From the NCBI RefSeq assembly GCF_900636825.1, contig NZ_LR134318.1, positions 4,263,501 to 4,327,500 of the forward strand: DNA of 64,000 bases, given 5' to 3'. Both the position numbers and the translations under genes were made by a program. Each line of letters opens with the position of its first letter. The first letter of the stretch is position 1. Positions 44,922-53,246 of the stretch are shown here, in pieces. The notes beneath the pieces were generated by a model, which was not told the DNA's origin, did no database searches, and saw only the letters and a list, made by a program, of their open reading frames with translations. The stretch is from Pseudomonas fluorescens (GTDB lineage Bacteria; Pseudomonadota; Gammaproteobacteria; Pseudomonadales; Pseudomonadaceae).

Positions 44922-45542
44922 TTAACGAAGCGCTTTCCATGCGGCCACATAGGCCTTGGCATTGACTGCCACTTGCTCTGGCGTCATGCCCGGTTTGAAC
45001 AGGCCGGAACCGAGACCGAAACCTTTCACGCCAGCGTCGATGAACGCCTGCATGTTGTCCGGCGTGATGCCGCCGACCGGCGCCAGCACGGTCCCGGACG
45101 GCAACACCGCGAGCCAGGCCTTGACGACCGCCGGGCTCATTTGTTCGGCCGGAAACAGCTTGAGAACGTCGGCGCCCTCGGCTAGTGCCGCGAAGGCTTC
45201 GGTCGGCGTTGCCACGCCTGGCGACAGGAACAGCCCCGCCGCTTTCGCCGCGCGCAAAACCTTGGCATCGCTGTGCGGCATGACGATCACTTGGCCGCCA
45301 GCCGCTTTTACCTGTTCGACCTGTTCCAGGGTCAACACTGTGCCAGCGCCGATCAGGCAATCGGCGGGCAGTGCATCGCGCAGGATGCGGATACTTTCGT
45401 ACGGCGAAGGGGAATTGAGCGGTACTTCGATGACGCGAAATCCGGCGGCATACAGGACTTCTCCGACAGCGGCAGCTTGCTGCGGGTGCAGGCCACGCAG
45501 AATCGCGATCAGACCGTTTTGTGCCAGTGCTTGCTTGAGCAT
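44922..45542 (-). CDS. dgoA: 2-Dehydro-3-deoxy-6-phosphogalactonate aldolase
   Basis: The 206-residue class I aldolase of the KDPG/KDPGal family has LIAILRGLHPQQA, GAGTVLTLEQVEQVKAAGGQ, the Schiff-base lysine in DVLKLFPAEQ, and VGGITPDN. It splits KDPGal to pyruvate and glyceraldehyde-3-phosphate. GGAGG lies before the ATG and it follows dgoK by 19 bases. Confidence 0.92.
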   Translation of the reverse strand: MLKQALAQNGLIAILRGLHPQQAAAVGEVLYAAGFRVIEVPLNSPSPYESIRILRDALPADCLIGAGTVLTLEQVEQVKAAGGQVIVMPHSDAKVLRAAKAAGLFLSPGVATPTEAFAALAEGADVLKLFPAEQMSPAVVKAWLAVLPSGTVLAPVGGITPDNMQAFIDAGVKGFGLGSGLFKPGMTPEQVAVNAKAYVAAWKALR

Positions 45543-45561
45543 GTCAGGCCTCCAGTCAGGG

Positions 45562-46551
45562 TTAACGGGATGAGGAATCGATCAATCCGGCGGCCAGCGC
45601 CAGTCGCCACAGACCACGCTCGGTGGCCTGCTCGGCCAACGTCACGTTGGCAAACCCACAGGTGTCGAGGGCACGGCTGTAGCGCGAACAAAGTTGCGCG
45701 TTGCCGATGAGGACGATCGAAGGGAGATTGGGATTGTCGCGGCGATTGCGCTGCACATTGGCCAGCGCTGTCAGTTCGTGGCCGATCATCAGGCCGGACA
45801 GATAATCCGCCTGCGCGGTCGGGCTCAGCTCCCCGGTCAGGCCAAGCGTACGCGCGCTGAACAGCGTCGACAGCACGCCGAGCGCACCGTCCGCCGACTG
45901 CGCGACCTGCACGCCCCGGTCAAATGCCGGAGCATCGAACGCTGCGCCTTGCTGCTGGGTTCGCCCCAGAATGCTGTGTTCACTGAGCACCGCGAACACT
46001 TCGCCGGTCATGAACGTGTCGAAATGGGTGATGCAGCCATCGACTACGTTTACCCATTTGGAATGACTGCCCGGCAGACCGATCAGCAGATTGTTGCCGG
46101 TCTCGAGGGGCAGATTCTGCAGCACGCCAAGGACTTGGGTTTCTTCGCCGCGCATGACATTCGGCAACCGCGAACGCTGAATCACGCCCGGCACGATATG
46201 CACACGGCTGCCGCGAAGACTCGTCACTGTTTGTAGGGAATTTCCGAGATTGGCGACATTTGCTGGCGTATCGCAGTAGGCCGCTTCACGCCAGCCCTGC
46301 GCACTGCCGACCATGCCGCACGCGATCACCGGCAGATCCGGCTGCGCGTCGAGCCAATCACCGCAGGCCTCATCGAAAGCCAGCTCAAAGCCGTCGACGC
46401 ATTCGCGACCATTGATGATCCGCGGAGTCTTCGGCAGTTGCATGATCCCGGAAGACAGCGAGCGCTGCTCCAGCACCACACCGTCCGCCGCGAGTTTGTA
46501 AGCACGTAATGAGGTGGTCCCCCAATCGAGCGCGATCAATTGCGCCTGCAT
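45562..46551 (-). CDS. dgoK: 2-Dehydro-3-deoxygalactonokinase
   Basis: The 329-residue DgoK-family kinase (MQAQLIALDWGTTSLRAYKL, GLPGSHSKWV) uses ATP to phosphorylate 2-dehydro-3-deoxygalactonate at C6. It is first in the dgo operon, with AGGTGAAG before the ATG and a well-defined promoter and palindrome upstream. Confidence 0.92.
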   Translation of the reverse strand: MQAQLIALDWGTTSLRAYKLAADGVVLEQRSLSSGIMQLPKTPRIINGRECVDGFELAFDEACGDWLDAQPDLPVIACGMVGSAQGWREAAYCDTPANVANLGNSLQTVTSLRGSRVHIVPGVIQRSRLPNVMRGEETQVLGVLQNLPLETGNNLLIGLPGSHSKWVNVVDGCITHFDTFMTGEVFAVLSEHSILGRTQQQGAAFDAPAFDRGVQVAQSADGALGVLSTLFSARTLGLTGELSPTAQADYLSGLMIGHELTALANVQRNRRDNPNLPSIVLIGNAQLCSRYSRALDTCGFANVTLAEQATERGLWRLALAAGLIDSSSR

Positions 46552-46589
46552 CGCTTCACCTGTTTTGTTTTTGGCAGTGAGTGCGACGG

Positions 46590-46649
46590 ACTATAAACCC
46601 AGGAGGGCTAAAATCTCAATATATAAATATCAGTCCCATATTTTGGGAC
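46590..46649 (-). promoter_or_regulatory. dgo operon promoter and palindromic operator
   Basis: Reading on the minus strand: palindrome GTCCCAAAATATGGGAC (46633-46649), then TTGAGA (46614-46619) as -35, an 18-bp spacer, and TATAGT (46590-46595) as -10. The start point would be near 46583, about 32 nt before dgoK. An almost identical arrangement recurs at 58309-58367. Confidence 0.7.
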
Positions 46650-46655
46650 GAAAGC

Positions 46656-46729
46656 AAAAAAGATCGCAGCCTGCGGCAGCTCCTACAGTCGTTACCTTGT
46701 GTAGGAGCTGCCGCAAGCTGCGATCTTTA
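46656..46729. repeat. REPIN, family A
   Basis: AAAAGATCGCAGCCTGCGGC and its inverted copy, between the dgo promoter and the downstream end of the GNAT gene. Confidence 0.92.
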
Positions 46730-46735
46730 AAAAAC

Positions 46736-47218
46736 CTAGTTACCTTCCGCGAAATCGCGCAATACCTTGCCATCCATGCGATATCGCACCCACTCTTCCT
46801 GCGGCTGTGCACCGAGTGATTTGTAGAATTCGATAGCCGGGGTATTCCAGTCGAGGACGCTCCATTCGAAGCGGCCGCAGTCGTTGTCGCAAGCGATTTT
46901 TGCCAGGTGGCGCAGCAGGGTCTTGCCGGCACCGCCGCCGCGTTGTTCCGGGGTGATATAGAGGTCTTCGAGGTACAGGCAATTGCTGCCGAGCCACGTC
47001 GAATAGCTGAAAAAGAACACGGCAAAACCGATCGGCAGGCCGTCGCGCAGGCAGATCAAGCCGTGGGCGGTGGCGCCTTCGCCGAACAGGCTGCGCTCGA
47101 TGTCGGTGACGCTGGCGATGACTTCGTGGCGAGCCTTTTCGAAATCTGCGAGTTCAGTAATGAACGCAAGAATTTGCGGGGCATCGCTGGGGGTCGCCGA
47201 GCGTATTTCGATCGTCAT
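46736..47218 (-). CDS. GNAT acetyltransferase, diamine-acetyltransferase-like
   Basis: The 160-residue GNAT protein has the acetyl-CoA loop in TPEQRGGGAGKTLLRHLAKI and the YLEDLYITPEQRGGG and VLDWNTPAIEFYKSLGA segments seen in spermidine/spermine acetyltransferase-like proteins. The true substrate (polyamine, thialysine or other amine) is unknown. AAGG lies before the ATG. Confidence 0.82.
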   Translation of the reverse strand: MTIEIRSATPSDAPQILAFITELADFEKARHEVIASVTDIERSLFGEGATAHGLICLRDGLPIGFAVFFFSYSTWLGSNCLYLEDLYITPEQRGGGAGKTLLRHLAKIACDNDCGRFEWSVLDWNTPAIEFYKSLGAQPQEEWVRYRMDGKVLRDFAEGN

Positions 47219-47644
47219 GGACGGGCCTTGTATGCAATTTAAAACATCATACTAAGGCGCACAGCGGCGCTCGTCACATGGCAAACATACTGACCCGTCC
47301 GATTTGGTAAATACCGTTGCCCCTGTAGGAGCGAGCCTGCTCGCGAATGCGTCTTTCAGTCAGCCCTCGATTCAGCTGACGGAATGCCTTCCCCGAGCAG
47401 GCTCGCTCCCACAGTGGATGCCTTGCCGCCAATCAGGCACCGGATGGCACGACCTCGCAGGCGCTCCTGACGGCTTTGTGCGTGGCGCTGGCAAATTGGC
47501 TAATCACCGTCGGCCGATTGCTCTGGCGCAGATTTCATCTCGAGACCGCAACGCTGGTTTAGACCGTTCGTCGCGCTTCAGGCACCAATCCGTAAAAATG
47601 GCTGACCAACAAAGTGTGAGGATTCCAATCACTGGAGAAGCCCT
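47219..47644. other. Intergenic region with a REPIN
   Basis: About 425 bp between divergent genes. The REPIN at 47322-47414 is the only recognisable element. Open frames read through the REP are not considered genes. The last 150 bp presumably carry the promoter of the small secreted protein. Confidence 0.5.
47322..47414. repeat. REPIN, family C
   Basis: CTGTAGGAGCGAGCCTGCTC followed by GCGA, and the inverted CGAGCAGGCTCGCTCCCACAG, about 45 bases apart. Confidence 0.9.
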
Positions 47645-47989
47645 ATGATTCCGTCAAGGTTGACCGCTTTCGTATTCAGCGCCCTGCTTTGCCCTGCAGT
47701 TTTCGCCGCCTCCGCTACCGCGGCGGGCACTGGCCCGACCGATCCGACCCCACCACGCGCCCCCGCGATCAACAGTGCTCCCGGCATGAACACCGATGGC
47801 TCCGGCGTGCCGCTGATCAATCAGCCGCCCGCCACCGGGACTGACCCGCGCACGCAAGGCAGCGACCCGGGACGTCAGGGCGGCATGAACACGCCCGACG
47901 CTCCTAACGCCACACCCGACAATGCCGGGCCGGGTGTGGGTTCGAAAACCACCACCGGTGGCTCCGGTTCCGAAGGTTCCGGTCAGTAG
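47645..47989 (+). CDS. Secreted Pro/Gly-rich small protein
   Basis: The 114-residue protein has a signal peptide (MIPSRLTAFVFSALLCPAVFA), then a disordered, Pro/Gly/Thr/Asn-rich mature chain (PPATGTDPRTQGSDPGRQGG) without cysteines or recognisable domain. Periplasmic or exported; function unknown. It is followed by two small cytoplasmic genes on the same strand. Confidence 0.6.
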   Translation: MIPSRLTAFVFSALLCPAVFAASATAAGTGPTDPTPPRAPAINSAPGMNTDGSGVPLINQPPATGTDPRTQGSDPGRQGGMNTPDAPNATPDNAGPGVGSKTTTGGSGSEGSGQ

Positions 47990-48032
47990 TTCGCCGACGC
48001 GAGCGCCCTATTCACTCCATGAAGAGGTAACC

Positions 48033-48287
48033 ATGAACGTCGACAAAGACCTGGAAAAAGAAGTCCTCACCCGCTTGCTGCACGCGCACCCCAATGGTTT
48101 GGGCAAAGAGGTGCTGGACAACTACCGGGGCGAGAAAACCGTCGCCAACACCCTCGCCGCCCTGCAGGATCGCGGACTGATTCACCACGGCCATGTGACC
48201 TGCAGTGAAGCGGGCGAACACTCGCTGACCCTGCCGATCAAGCTGAGTGCCGCCGGCGTTGAAGCCGCGCGCAAACTCGATAGCTAA
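48033..48287 (+). CDS. Small winged-helix-like protein
   Basis: The 84-residue protein (MNVDKDLEKEVLTRLLHAHP) has a pattern of helix, turn, helix, beta wing (TVANTLAALQDRGLIHHGHV) that resembles a minimal winged helix. The start ATG 48033 has GAAGAGG before it. Its function is unknown; a DNA-binding role is an inference from the fold pattern only. Confidence 0.6.
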   Translation: MNVDKDLEKEVLTRLLHAHPNGLGKEVLDNYRGEKTVANTLAALQDRGLIHHGHVTCSEAGEHSLTLPIKLSAAGVEAARKLDS

Positions 48288-48320
48288 GCGCACTGATCGC
48301 TTGACTATGTAATTGCTTGA

Positions 48321-48358
48321 CCCCGTAGGAGCTGCCGCAGGCTGCGATCTTTTGATCT
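48321..48358. repeat. Single REP, family A
   Basis: A lone CGTAGGAGCTGCCGCAGG with the GCGATCTTTTGATCTTG tail; no inverted partner nearby. Confidence 0.85.
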
Positions 48359-48435
48359 TGTAATCTTCAATGAAAGGTTGAAACCTGCGGTAGTCAACAC
48401 AGCTGATAACAATCACTGAAGCAAGGAGTAATCCC

Positions 48436-48816
48436 ATGCCTCGTGGAAGCAAAGACAAATACACCAGTGAACAGAAGCGCAAGGCCGAGCACATCGAAGA
48501 CAGCTACGAGAAAAAAGGCGTGTCGAAAGATGAAGCCGAGGCGCGGGCCTGGGCAACGGTCAACAAACAATCGGGTGGCGGCGAAAAGTCCGGCGGTTCG
48601 GGCCGCAAAAAGCCCGCGAGTGCGAAGTCGGAAGATCGCAAAGAGTCTTCGCGACGCGCGGTTGCCAGCCGCAAGGGTCACTCGCGCAACAGCGAGACTT
48701 CGAAGGATACGCAGACCGTCGATAGCCTGATGAAAGAAGCCCGGGCGAAGAACATTCCGGGGCGGTCTTCCATGCGCAAGCAAGAGTTGATCGAGGCGTT
48801 GCGCAAGGCCAGTTAA
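48436..48816 (+). CDS. Basic small protein with Rho-N-like C-terminal domain
   Basis: The 126-residue, highly charged protein has an N-terminal part MPRGSKDKYTSEQKRKAEHI resembling plasmid-stabilisation-annotated Pseudomonas proteins, a Gly/Ser/Lys linker, and a C-terminal SAP/Rho-N-like helix pair (SLMKEARAKNIPGRSSMRKQ). It probably binds nucleic acid. AAGGAG lies seven bases before the ATG. It is not on a plasmid here, so the name plasmid stabilisation is unhelpful. Confidence 0.7.
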   Translation: MPRGSKDKYTSEQKRKAEHIEDSYEKKGVSKDEAEARAWATVNKQSGGGEKSGGSGRKKPASAKSEDRKESSRRAVASRKGHSRNSETSKDTQTVDSLMKEARAKNIPGRSSMRKQELIEALRKAS

Positions 48817-48825
48817 ATGACGCCC

Positions 48826-48903
48826 ACTGTAGGAGCTGCCGAAGGCTGCGATCTGTTGATCTTGAAAAGCTAAAGATCGCAGCCTTCGGCAGCTCCTACA
48901 GTA
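48826..48903. repeat. REPIN, family A
   Basis: ACTGTAGGAGCTGCCGAAGG with its GCTGCGATC tail and the inverted partner, sharing the GCCTTCGGC tip sub-type. Confidence 0.92.
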
Positions 48904-48924
48904 GATTTGTGACGACACAGTTCC

Positions 48925-48952
48925 AATGTGGGAGCGGGCCTGCTCGCGAGGG
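48925..48952. repeat. Single REP, family C
   Basis: A lone TGTGGGAGCGGGCCTGCTCG unit just downstream of the kinase stop codon. Confidence 0.85.
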
Positions 48953-48959
48953 TTTCAGA

Positions 48960-49889
48960 TCAGCCGCCGCAGGACTCGCGGATAAACGCATCCACCTCAG
49001 CCGCCACGGGTGCGGTCGCAGGTCCCCAGCGCGTTACTGCCAACGCAGCTGCCGCATTCGCCCGCCGCGCTGCTCCATGCGCTTCAAGCCCCCGCGCCAG
49101 CCCGGCAATGAATACCCCGGCATGCGCATCCCCGGCGCCATTGCTGTCCACCGCTCTCACGGCAAACCCCGGCACTTGTCGACGCTCACCACGCTGTTGA
49201 ATCCAGCAGCCCTGCGGCCCATCGCGGACCACGATCAAGGCCTTTTCCGGCAACACCTCAGCGAGACGCTCCATAGCTGCGCCAATCCCGGCCGCCCCGG
49301 TAAAGCGCAGCGCCTCAACGCTGTTGCTGGTCCACACATCGATGCGCGGCAACAACGCTTGCGTCAACGGCGCTTCAGGCGATTCCACCAAGGGTCCCGG
49401 ATCGAACACCACGTTGATGGACGAGGGCAGCGCCAGTGTCCAGTCGAGCAACGCTTGCGCCTTGCCTTTCTGCACCAGGCTGTAGCCGCTGAGATAAACG
49501 TAATCGCCTGCCACTGCTGCGACGCTATTGAGGTCTGCCTCGCTGATCTCGCCTTCGGCACCGATGTAGGAAACGAAACTGCGCTCGGCCGACGCATCGG
49601 TCAACGCCACGCACAAACCGGTGTCGCGCGACGCGGGCTTGCGCAGCCCGATCTGAATGCCTTCGGCGTTCATTGCCTGGCGCGCCAGATCGCCAAAGCG
49701 ACCGGTGCCGTGGCGCCCGAGATAGACCACCGGCAAGCCATTGCGCACCGCCGCCGCCATCACATTGAAACCGCCGCCCGCTTCGAAACCCGCCGACTGC
49801 GCGAGCACATCACCGCCAATCTGCGGCAATTTTTCCACGGCCATGACCAGGTCGATGATGACCTGGCCGGTGTGCAACATTTTAGGCAT
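48960..49889 (-). CDS. PfkB-family sugar or nucleoside kinase (YegV-like)
   Basis: The 309-residue ribokinase-fold enzyme has the PfkB signature VDSNGAGDAHAGVFIAGLAR (catalytic Asp in GAGD) and N-terminal GG motif GFEAGGGFNVMAAAVRNG. The start ATG 49889 overlaps the permease stop by eight bases, so the two are coupled. Within this cluster it should phosphorylate the sugar released by the ADP-ribosylglycohydrolase-like enzyme. The substrate is unknown; E. coli YegV is the closest contextual analogue. Confidence 0.82.
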   Translation of the reverse strand: MPKMLHTGQVIIDLVMAVEKLPQIGGDVLAQSAGFEAGGGFNVMAAAVRNGLPVVYLGRHGTGRFGDLARQAMNAEGIQIGLRKPASRDTGLCVALTDASAERSFVSYIGAEGEISEADLNSVAAVAGDYVYLSGYSLVQKGKAQALLDWTLALPSSINVVFDPGPLVESPEAPLTQALLPRIDVWTSNSVEALRFTGAAGIGAAMERLAEVLPEKALIVVRDGPQGCWIQQRGERRQVPGFAVRAVDSNGAGDAHAGVFIAGLARGLEAHGAARRANAAAALAVTRWGPATAPVAAEVDAFIRESCGG

Positions 49890-51348
49890 GAGCGTTCTCG
49901 GGTTGCGCGGCGCGGCGATCCCTGGCCCCGCCGAGTACAAGGTAAATGCCACCGGCGACAACAAAGGTGACGATCCAGCCGAGACCGTTATGGCCCAGCC
50001 ATGAGTCGGACAGGAAGCCCTTGAACCAGACGTTCTCGGCCGTGGTGCCGATGGTGGTGAAACTGAAGCCAAGCACGATGGCAATCGCCCACGCGCCAAA
50101 TGCGCGCCACTCGATGCCGCCGCGATACCAATAGGCGCTGCTCGGACTCACATCCAGCAGGTCTTTCGGGCTGTAGTAATGACGGTGAATCAGGTCGACA
50201 ACGAAGATCCCGACCCAAGCGGTAATCGGCACTGCCAGCAGCGAAATGAAGGTAATGAACGGGCCGTAGAAACTGTCGGCGATCAGCATGAAGTAGATCG
50301 AACCGGCAAAGATCGCGACGATATCGACGACCACGGCATAGACGCGTTTGACCTTCAGCCCGAGGGTCAGCGTGGTCAGGCCGGCGGAATATACCGACAG
50401 GTTGTTCGACAGCAGCAAGCCACCGAACGCGGTGATCAGGTACGGCACGGCCATCCACGTCGGCAGCATGTCGCGGATTGCCACAATCGGATCGGTTGCA
50501 GAAGCGAGGTCGTTGTTACCCACCGAGAGCAAGCCGCCGAGGGTGATCAACAGCACCAGCGGAATGCCCGCGCCAAACGCCGCCGATGCGACCAGGCGCA
50601 CGGCTTTGACGCTGCGATGCTGATAGCGCGACATGTCAGCGCCAGCGTTCGCCCAACCGATACCAGTGCCGGCGGCCATGGTGCCGATGCCGATGATCAT
50701 CGCGCTCAGCGGCGCGGGCGTGGCGTTGAATACGGCGCTCCAGTCGATGGTCGCGCAAAGGAAACCGCCGACCAGAATGTTCAGCGCGCCGAACACGTAA
50801 GTCGCCCATTTCTGGATGACCAGCAGGGTCGCGTGGCCGAGACCGGAAACCGCCAGGGTGAGCAGCACGAAAATCGCGATGAAGATCAGCGTCAGTACCG
50901 GCGCACTCTTCGCTTCCACTGGCGAACCGAACAGGATCGAGCACAGCGACAGCAGCACGAACGCGGCGGTGGTGGTGTTCACGGTTTCCCAGCCCAGGCG
51001 CGACATCAGCGAGACCAGGGTCGGACCGATATTGCCGCGTACGCCGAAGATCGCGCGCGACAGTGTCAGGCTCGGGGCGCGGCCACGTCGACCCGCAATC
51101 GAGATGATCCCGACCACCGCGAACGAACCGGCGGCACCGATGATCGCCACGATGATTGCTTGCCAGATCGCCAGCCCACGAAACGCGACCAGGGTCGCGC
51201 CCAGCGGCAGGCCGAGAATGGAAATATTGGCCGCGAACCAGACCCAGAACAATTGCAGCGGATGGCCGTTGCACTCGGCTTCCGGCACCGGCTCGATGCC
51301 ACGGGTTTCCAGTTGCCCGGCGCTTTGCCCGGCGGTTGATGAACTCAT
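49882..51348 (-). CDS. NCS1-family nucleobase/nucleoside permease
   Basis: The 488-residue inner-membrane carrier has twelve transmembrane helices and is of the purine-cytosine permease family (N-terminal FWVWFAANISILGLPLGATL, GIGWANAGADMSRYQHRSVK). NCS1 proteins import cytosine, purines, allantoin, hydantoins or nucleosides with H+ or Na+. AGGAG precedes the ATG. It takes the place that YegT has in the E. coli cluster. Confidence 0.85.
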   Translation of the reverse strand: MSSSTAGQSAGQLETRGIEPVPEAECNGHPLQLFWVWFAANISILGLPLGATLVAFRGLAIWQAIIVAIIGAAGSFAVVGIISIAGRRGRAPSLTLSRAIFGVRGNIGPTLVSLMSRLGWETVNTTTAAFVLLSLCSILFGSPVEAKSAPVLTLIFIAIFVLLTLAVSGLGHATLLVIQKWATYVFGALNILVGGFLCATIDWSAVFNATPAPLSAMIIGIGTMAAGTGIGWANAGADMSRYQHRSVKAVRLVASAAFGAGIPLVLLITLGGLLSVGNNDLASATDPIVAIRDMLPTWMAVPYLITAFGGLLLSNNLSVYSAGLTTLTLGLKVKRVYAVVVDIVAIFAGSIYFMLIADSFYGPFITFISLLAVPITAWVGIFVVDLIHRHYYSPKDLLDVSPSSAYWYRGGIEWRAFGAWAIAIVLGFSFTTIGTTAENVWFKGFLSDSWLGHNGLGWIVTFVVAGGIYLVLGGARDRRAAQPENAHA

Positions 51349-51407
51349 TGAAAATGCTCCTGTTTGCCATTCTTGTGTTTATGGGCAATTGAATACCTGC
51401 ACCTCTC

Positions 51408-51523
51408 CCCTGTAGGAGCTGCCGCAGGCTGCGATCTTCTGATCTTGATTTTATAGCGACAGAAGGCTGCCGAAGATCAAAAGATCGTCCGATCGCGGCC
51501 CGAGCCTTCGGCAGCTCCTACAC
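51408..51523. repeat. REPIN, family A, extended variant
   Basis: The left unit is standard. The right unit has the extended CGTCCGATCGCGGCCCGAGC form. It separates the ADP-ribosylglycohydrolase gene from the permease gene. Confidence 0.9.
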
Positions 51524-51531
51524 AGGGTTCC

Positions 51532-52530
51532 TCAGCGTAGGTTGAGGAGTCCTTTCACGAGGGGTTCCAGGTCAAGACGATTAACCGCTTTCACCGTGTC
51601 GACCATTTCCCCAGGCCAACACTCAAGACCCAGGCAGGCCCCAAGCATGGCGCCGAGAATCGCCGCGATGGTATCGGTGTCGCCACCCAGACTGGCTGCC
51701 ATGCACAACGCGTCGAATGCGCTCATTTCACCGATCGCCACTTGCTGCGCCAGAGCGAATGAAACCACCACCGACTCCTGCGACGCCACCGACGTGCCGA
51801 TCACGTCATACAGCACATCGGCGAGCAGCGCTTTGTCGCTGTCGACACTGATACTGCGCGCCCAGCTGATGCGCGAGGCCATGCGCCCACCCGCGACCCA
51901 GTGGCCGTGGGCTTCGGCTTGCTGGGCAATGTGTTGACCGAGGTTCAACGCCTCGCCCAGATCCACGCCGTTGATCCCGGCAGAAACCACCGCCGCCACC
52001 GCCGCCGCGCTGGAAATGCCCAGCGTGGTGTTGTGGGTCACCTGACACGCCTGCACCACTGCGGCGATAAATTGCTCGGGTTCAGCAACATTTGCGGCAA
52101 TCCCGACCGGGGTAATGCGCATCGCCGCGCCATTGGTGGTGCCATAGCGCCCGGCTTCTTCCGGTGAATGTCCGGCGAGGATCATTTCAATCGCGCGTTT
52201 GGTCGAAGGGCCGAGCAAATCCTGCGAGCCCTTGGCCTGCATCTCGGCTTCCCACTCGATCAAACGCTGAGCGAGGATCGCCGGCTCGATGCGCCCCTGA
52301 CCTTCGACCAGCAACTCGCCGACCAGAATCGCCTGTTCGGTGTCGTCGGTGATCGAGCCTTTGGGCATATTCGCGGCGATGGGTTGCAGCGGGCCGGCGT
52401 CCTGCAGATCGGTGATCTGGCCAAAACGGCTCTTGATGGTTTCGCGGTTCAGCGACTGCGTCGGCATGCCCAGCGCATCACCCAGCGCCAGACCATAAAA
52501 AGCGCCAAGTGCACGGTTGAGCGCGGTCAT
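51532..52530 (-). CDS. ADP-ribosylglycohydrolase-family protein (YegU-like)
   Basis: The 332-residue protein of the DraG/ARH fold has intact dinuclear Mg2+ motifs: GSITDDTEQAIL near residue 55 and SLGGDTDTIAAILGA near 285. The start ATG 52530 overlaps the regulator stop by four bases. Family members cleave N-glycosidic bonds of ADP-ribosylated proteins or small molecules; in this catabolic context a free nucleoside-like N-glycoside is more likely. This is an inference from neighbours. Confidence 0.85.
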   Translation of the reverse strand: MTALNRALGAFYGLALGDALGMPTQSLNRETIKSRFGQITDLQDAGPLQPIAANMPKGSITDDTEQAILVGELLVEGQGRIEPAILAQRLIEWEAEMQAKGSQDLLGPSTKRAIEMILAGHSPEEAGRYGTTNGAAMRITPVGIAANVAEPEQFIAAVVQACQVTHNTTLGISSAAAVAAVVSAGINGVDLGEALNLGQHIAQQAEAHGHWVAGGRMASRISWARSISVDSDKALLADVLYDVIGTSVASQESVVVSFALAQQVAIGEMSAFDALCMAASLGGDTDTIAAILGAMLGACLGLECWPGEMVDTVKAVNRLDLEPLVKGLLNLR

Positions 52531-53240
52531 TTCGATTCTCCAAATTGCAGGTGCAGACGAAAGTGCACCGGGTCGAGCAGGCTCTCCACCTGCTCCATGA
52601 AACGGTTCTGCCGGTCGTACGTGGTGCGCAGGGCTTTGAGGAACACCGTGCCGACCGGTCGACCGAGCAGTTCGGCGTCTTCGGCGTTCAGCGGCTCGGC
52701 GCCGATCCACTGATCACCGCGCTCGCCGATGTAGCCGTACGCGGCGAGGGTGATGGTCAGAGAATTGTCGATCAGACCGACGCGCGGCAGGCTTTCCAGA
52801 CCGCCATTGGCCGGCATCAAAGAGCGTTCGAGAGAGACCAGCGTACCGTCGGTGGCGCGCCGGCGACGGTCGAGGGTGATGAATTGATCGGTGCCGAACC
52901 GCACCAGCAGATCCGGGCGCGTCACCGCTTCAAGGCGCAATACTTCAGTGTTGATCAGCGCCCCGCTGTCGGCCAGCGCTTGCGCCCAACCGCTGCGTTG
53001 GTCGAGGGCGACACCGTCGAAGGTGACGATGGAGCCGACCCCGCTCTGCGTGGCGATGTAATTGCGCCGCTTCAGTTCGGCCAGCGCTTCGCGCAAGGTG
53101 CCGCGGCTGACCTGGAATTCTTGAGCCAACTGATGTTCGCCGGGCAACAGGAAACCGTCCTCCATGAGGCCGCTTTCGATGCGCCGGACGAGTTCGTCGA
53201 CCACCCGTTGTTTCTTGTCAAATCGTACCTGTCTAATCAT
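52527..53240 (-). CDS. GntR-family (HutC/UTRA) regulator, YegW-like
   Basis: The 237-residue protein has an N-terminal GntR winged helix (about 8-75, ESGLMEDGFLLPGEHQLAQE, SRGTLREALAELKRRNYIAT) and a C-terminal UTRA effector domain. ATG 53240 is taken (MIRQVRFDKKQR); a TTG two codons earlier is possible and neither has a good ribosome site. It is first in the cluster and is its presumed repressor, released by a sugar phosphate or the imported compound. Confidence 0.83.
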   Translation of the reverse strand: MIRQVRFDKKQRVVDELVRRIESGLMEDGFLLPGEHQLAQEFQVSRGTLREALAELKRRNYIATQSGVGSIVTFDGVALDQRSGWAQALADSGALINTEVLRLEAVTRPDLLVRFGTDQFITLDRRRRATDGTLVSLERSLMPANGGLESLPRVGLIDNSLTITLAAYGYIGERGDQWIGAEPLNAEDAELLGRPVGTVFLKALRTTYDRQNRFMEQVESLLDPVHFRLHLQFGESK

Positions 53241-53246
53241 GTACAA

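Noticed and set aside
47304-47648. Plus-strand open frame of 114 codons
   Set aside because: Its first part is a translated REP pair (GASLLANASF), and it runs into the start of a better-supported gene.
48436-48816. Toxin-antitoxin or plasmid maintenance role for the plasmid-stabilisation-like protein
   Set aside because: No partner toxin, no ParE/RelE features and no plasmid context; the sequence only supports a basic Rho-N-like protein.
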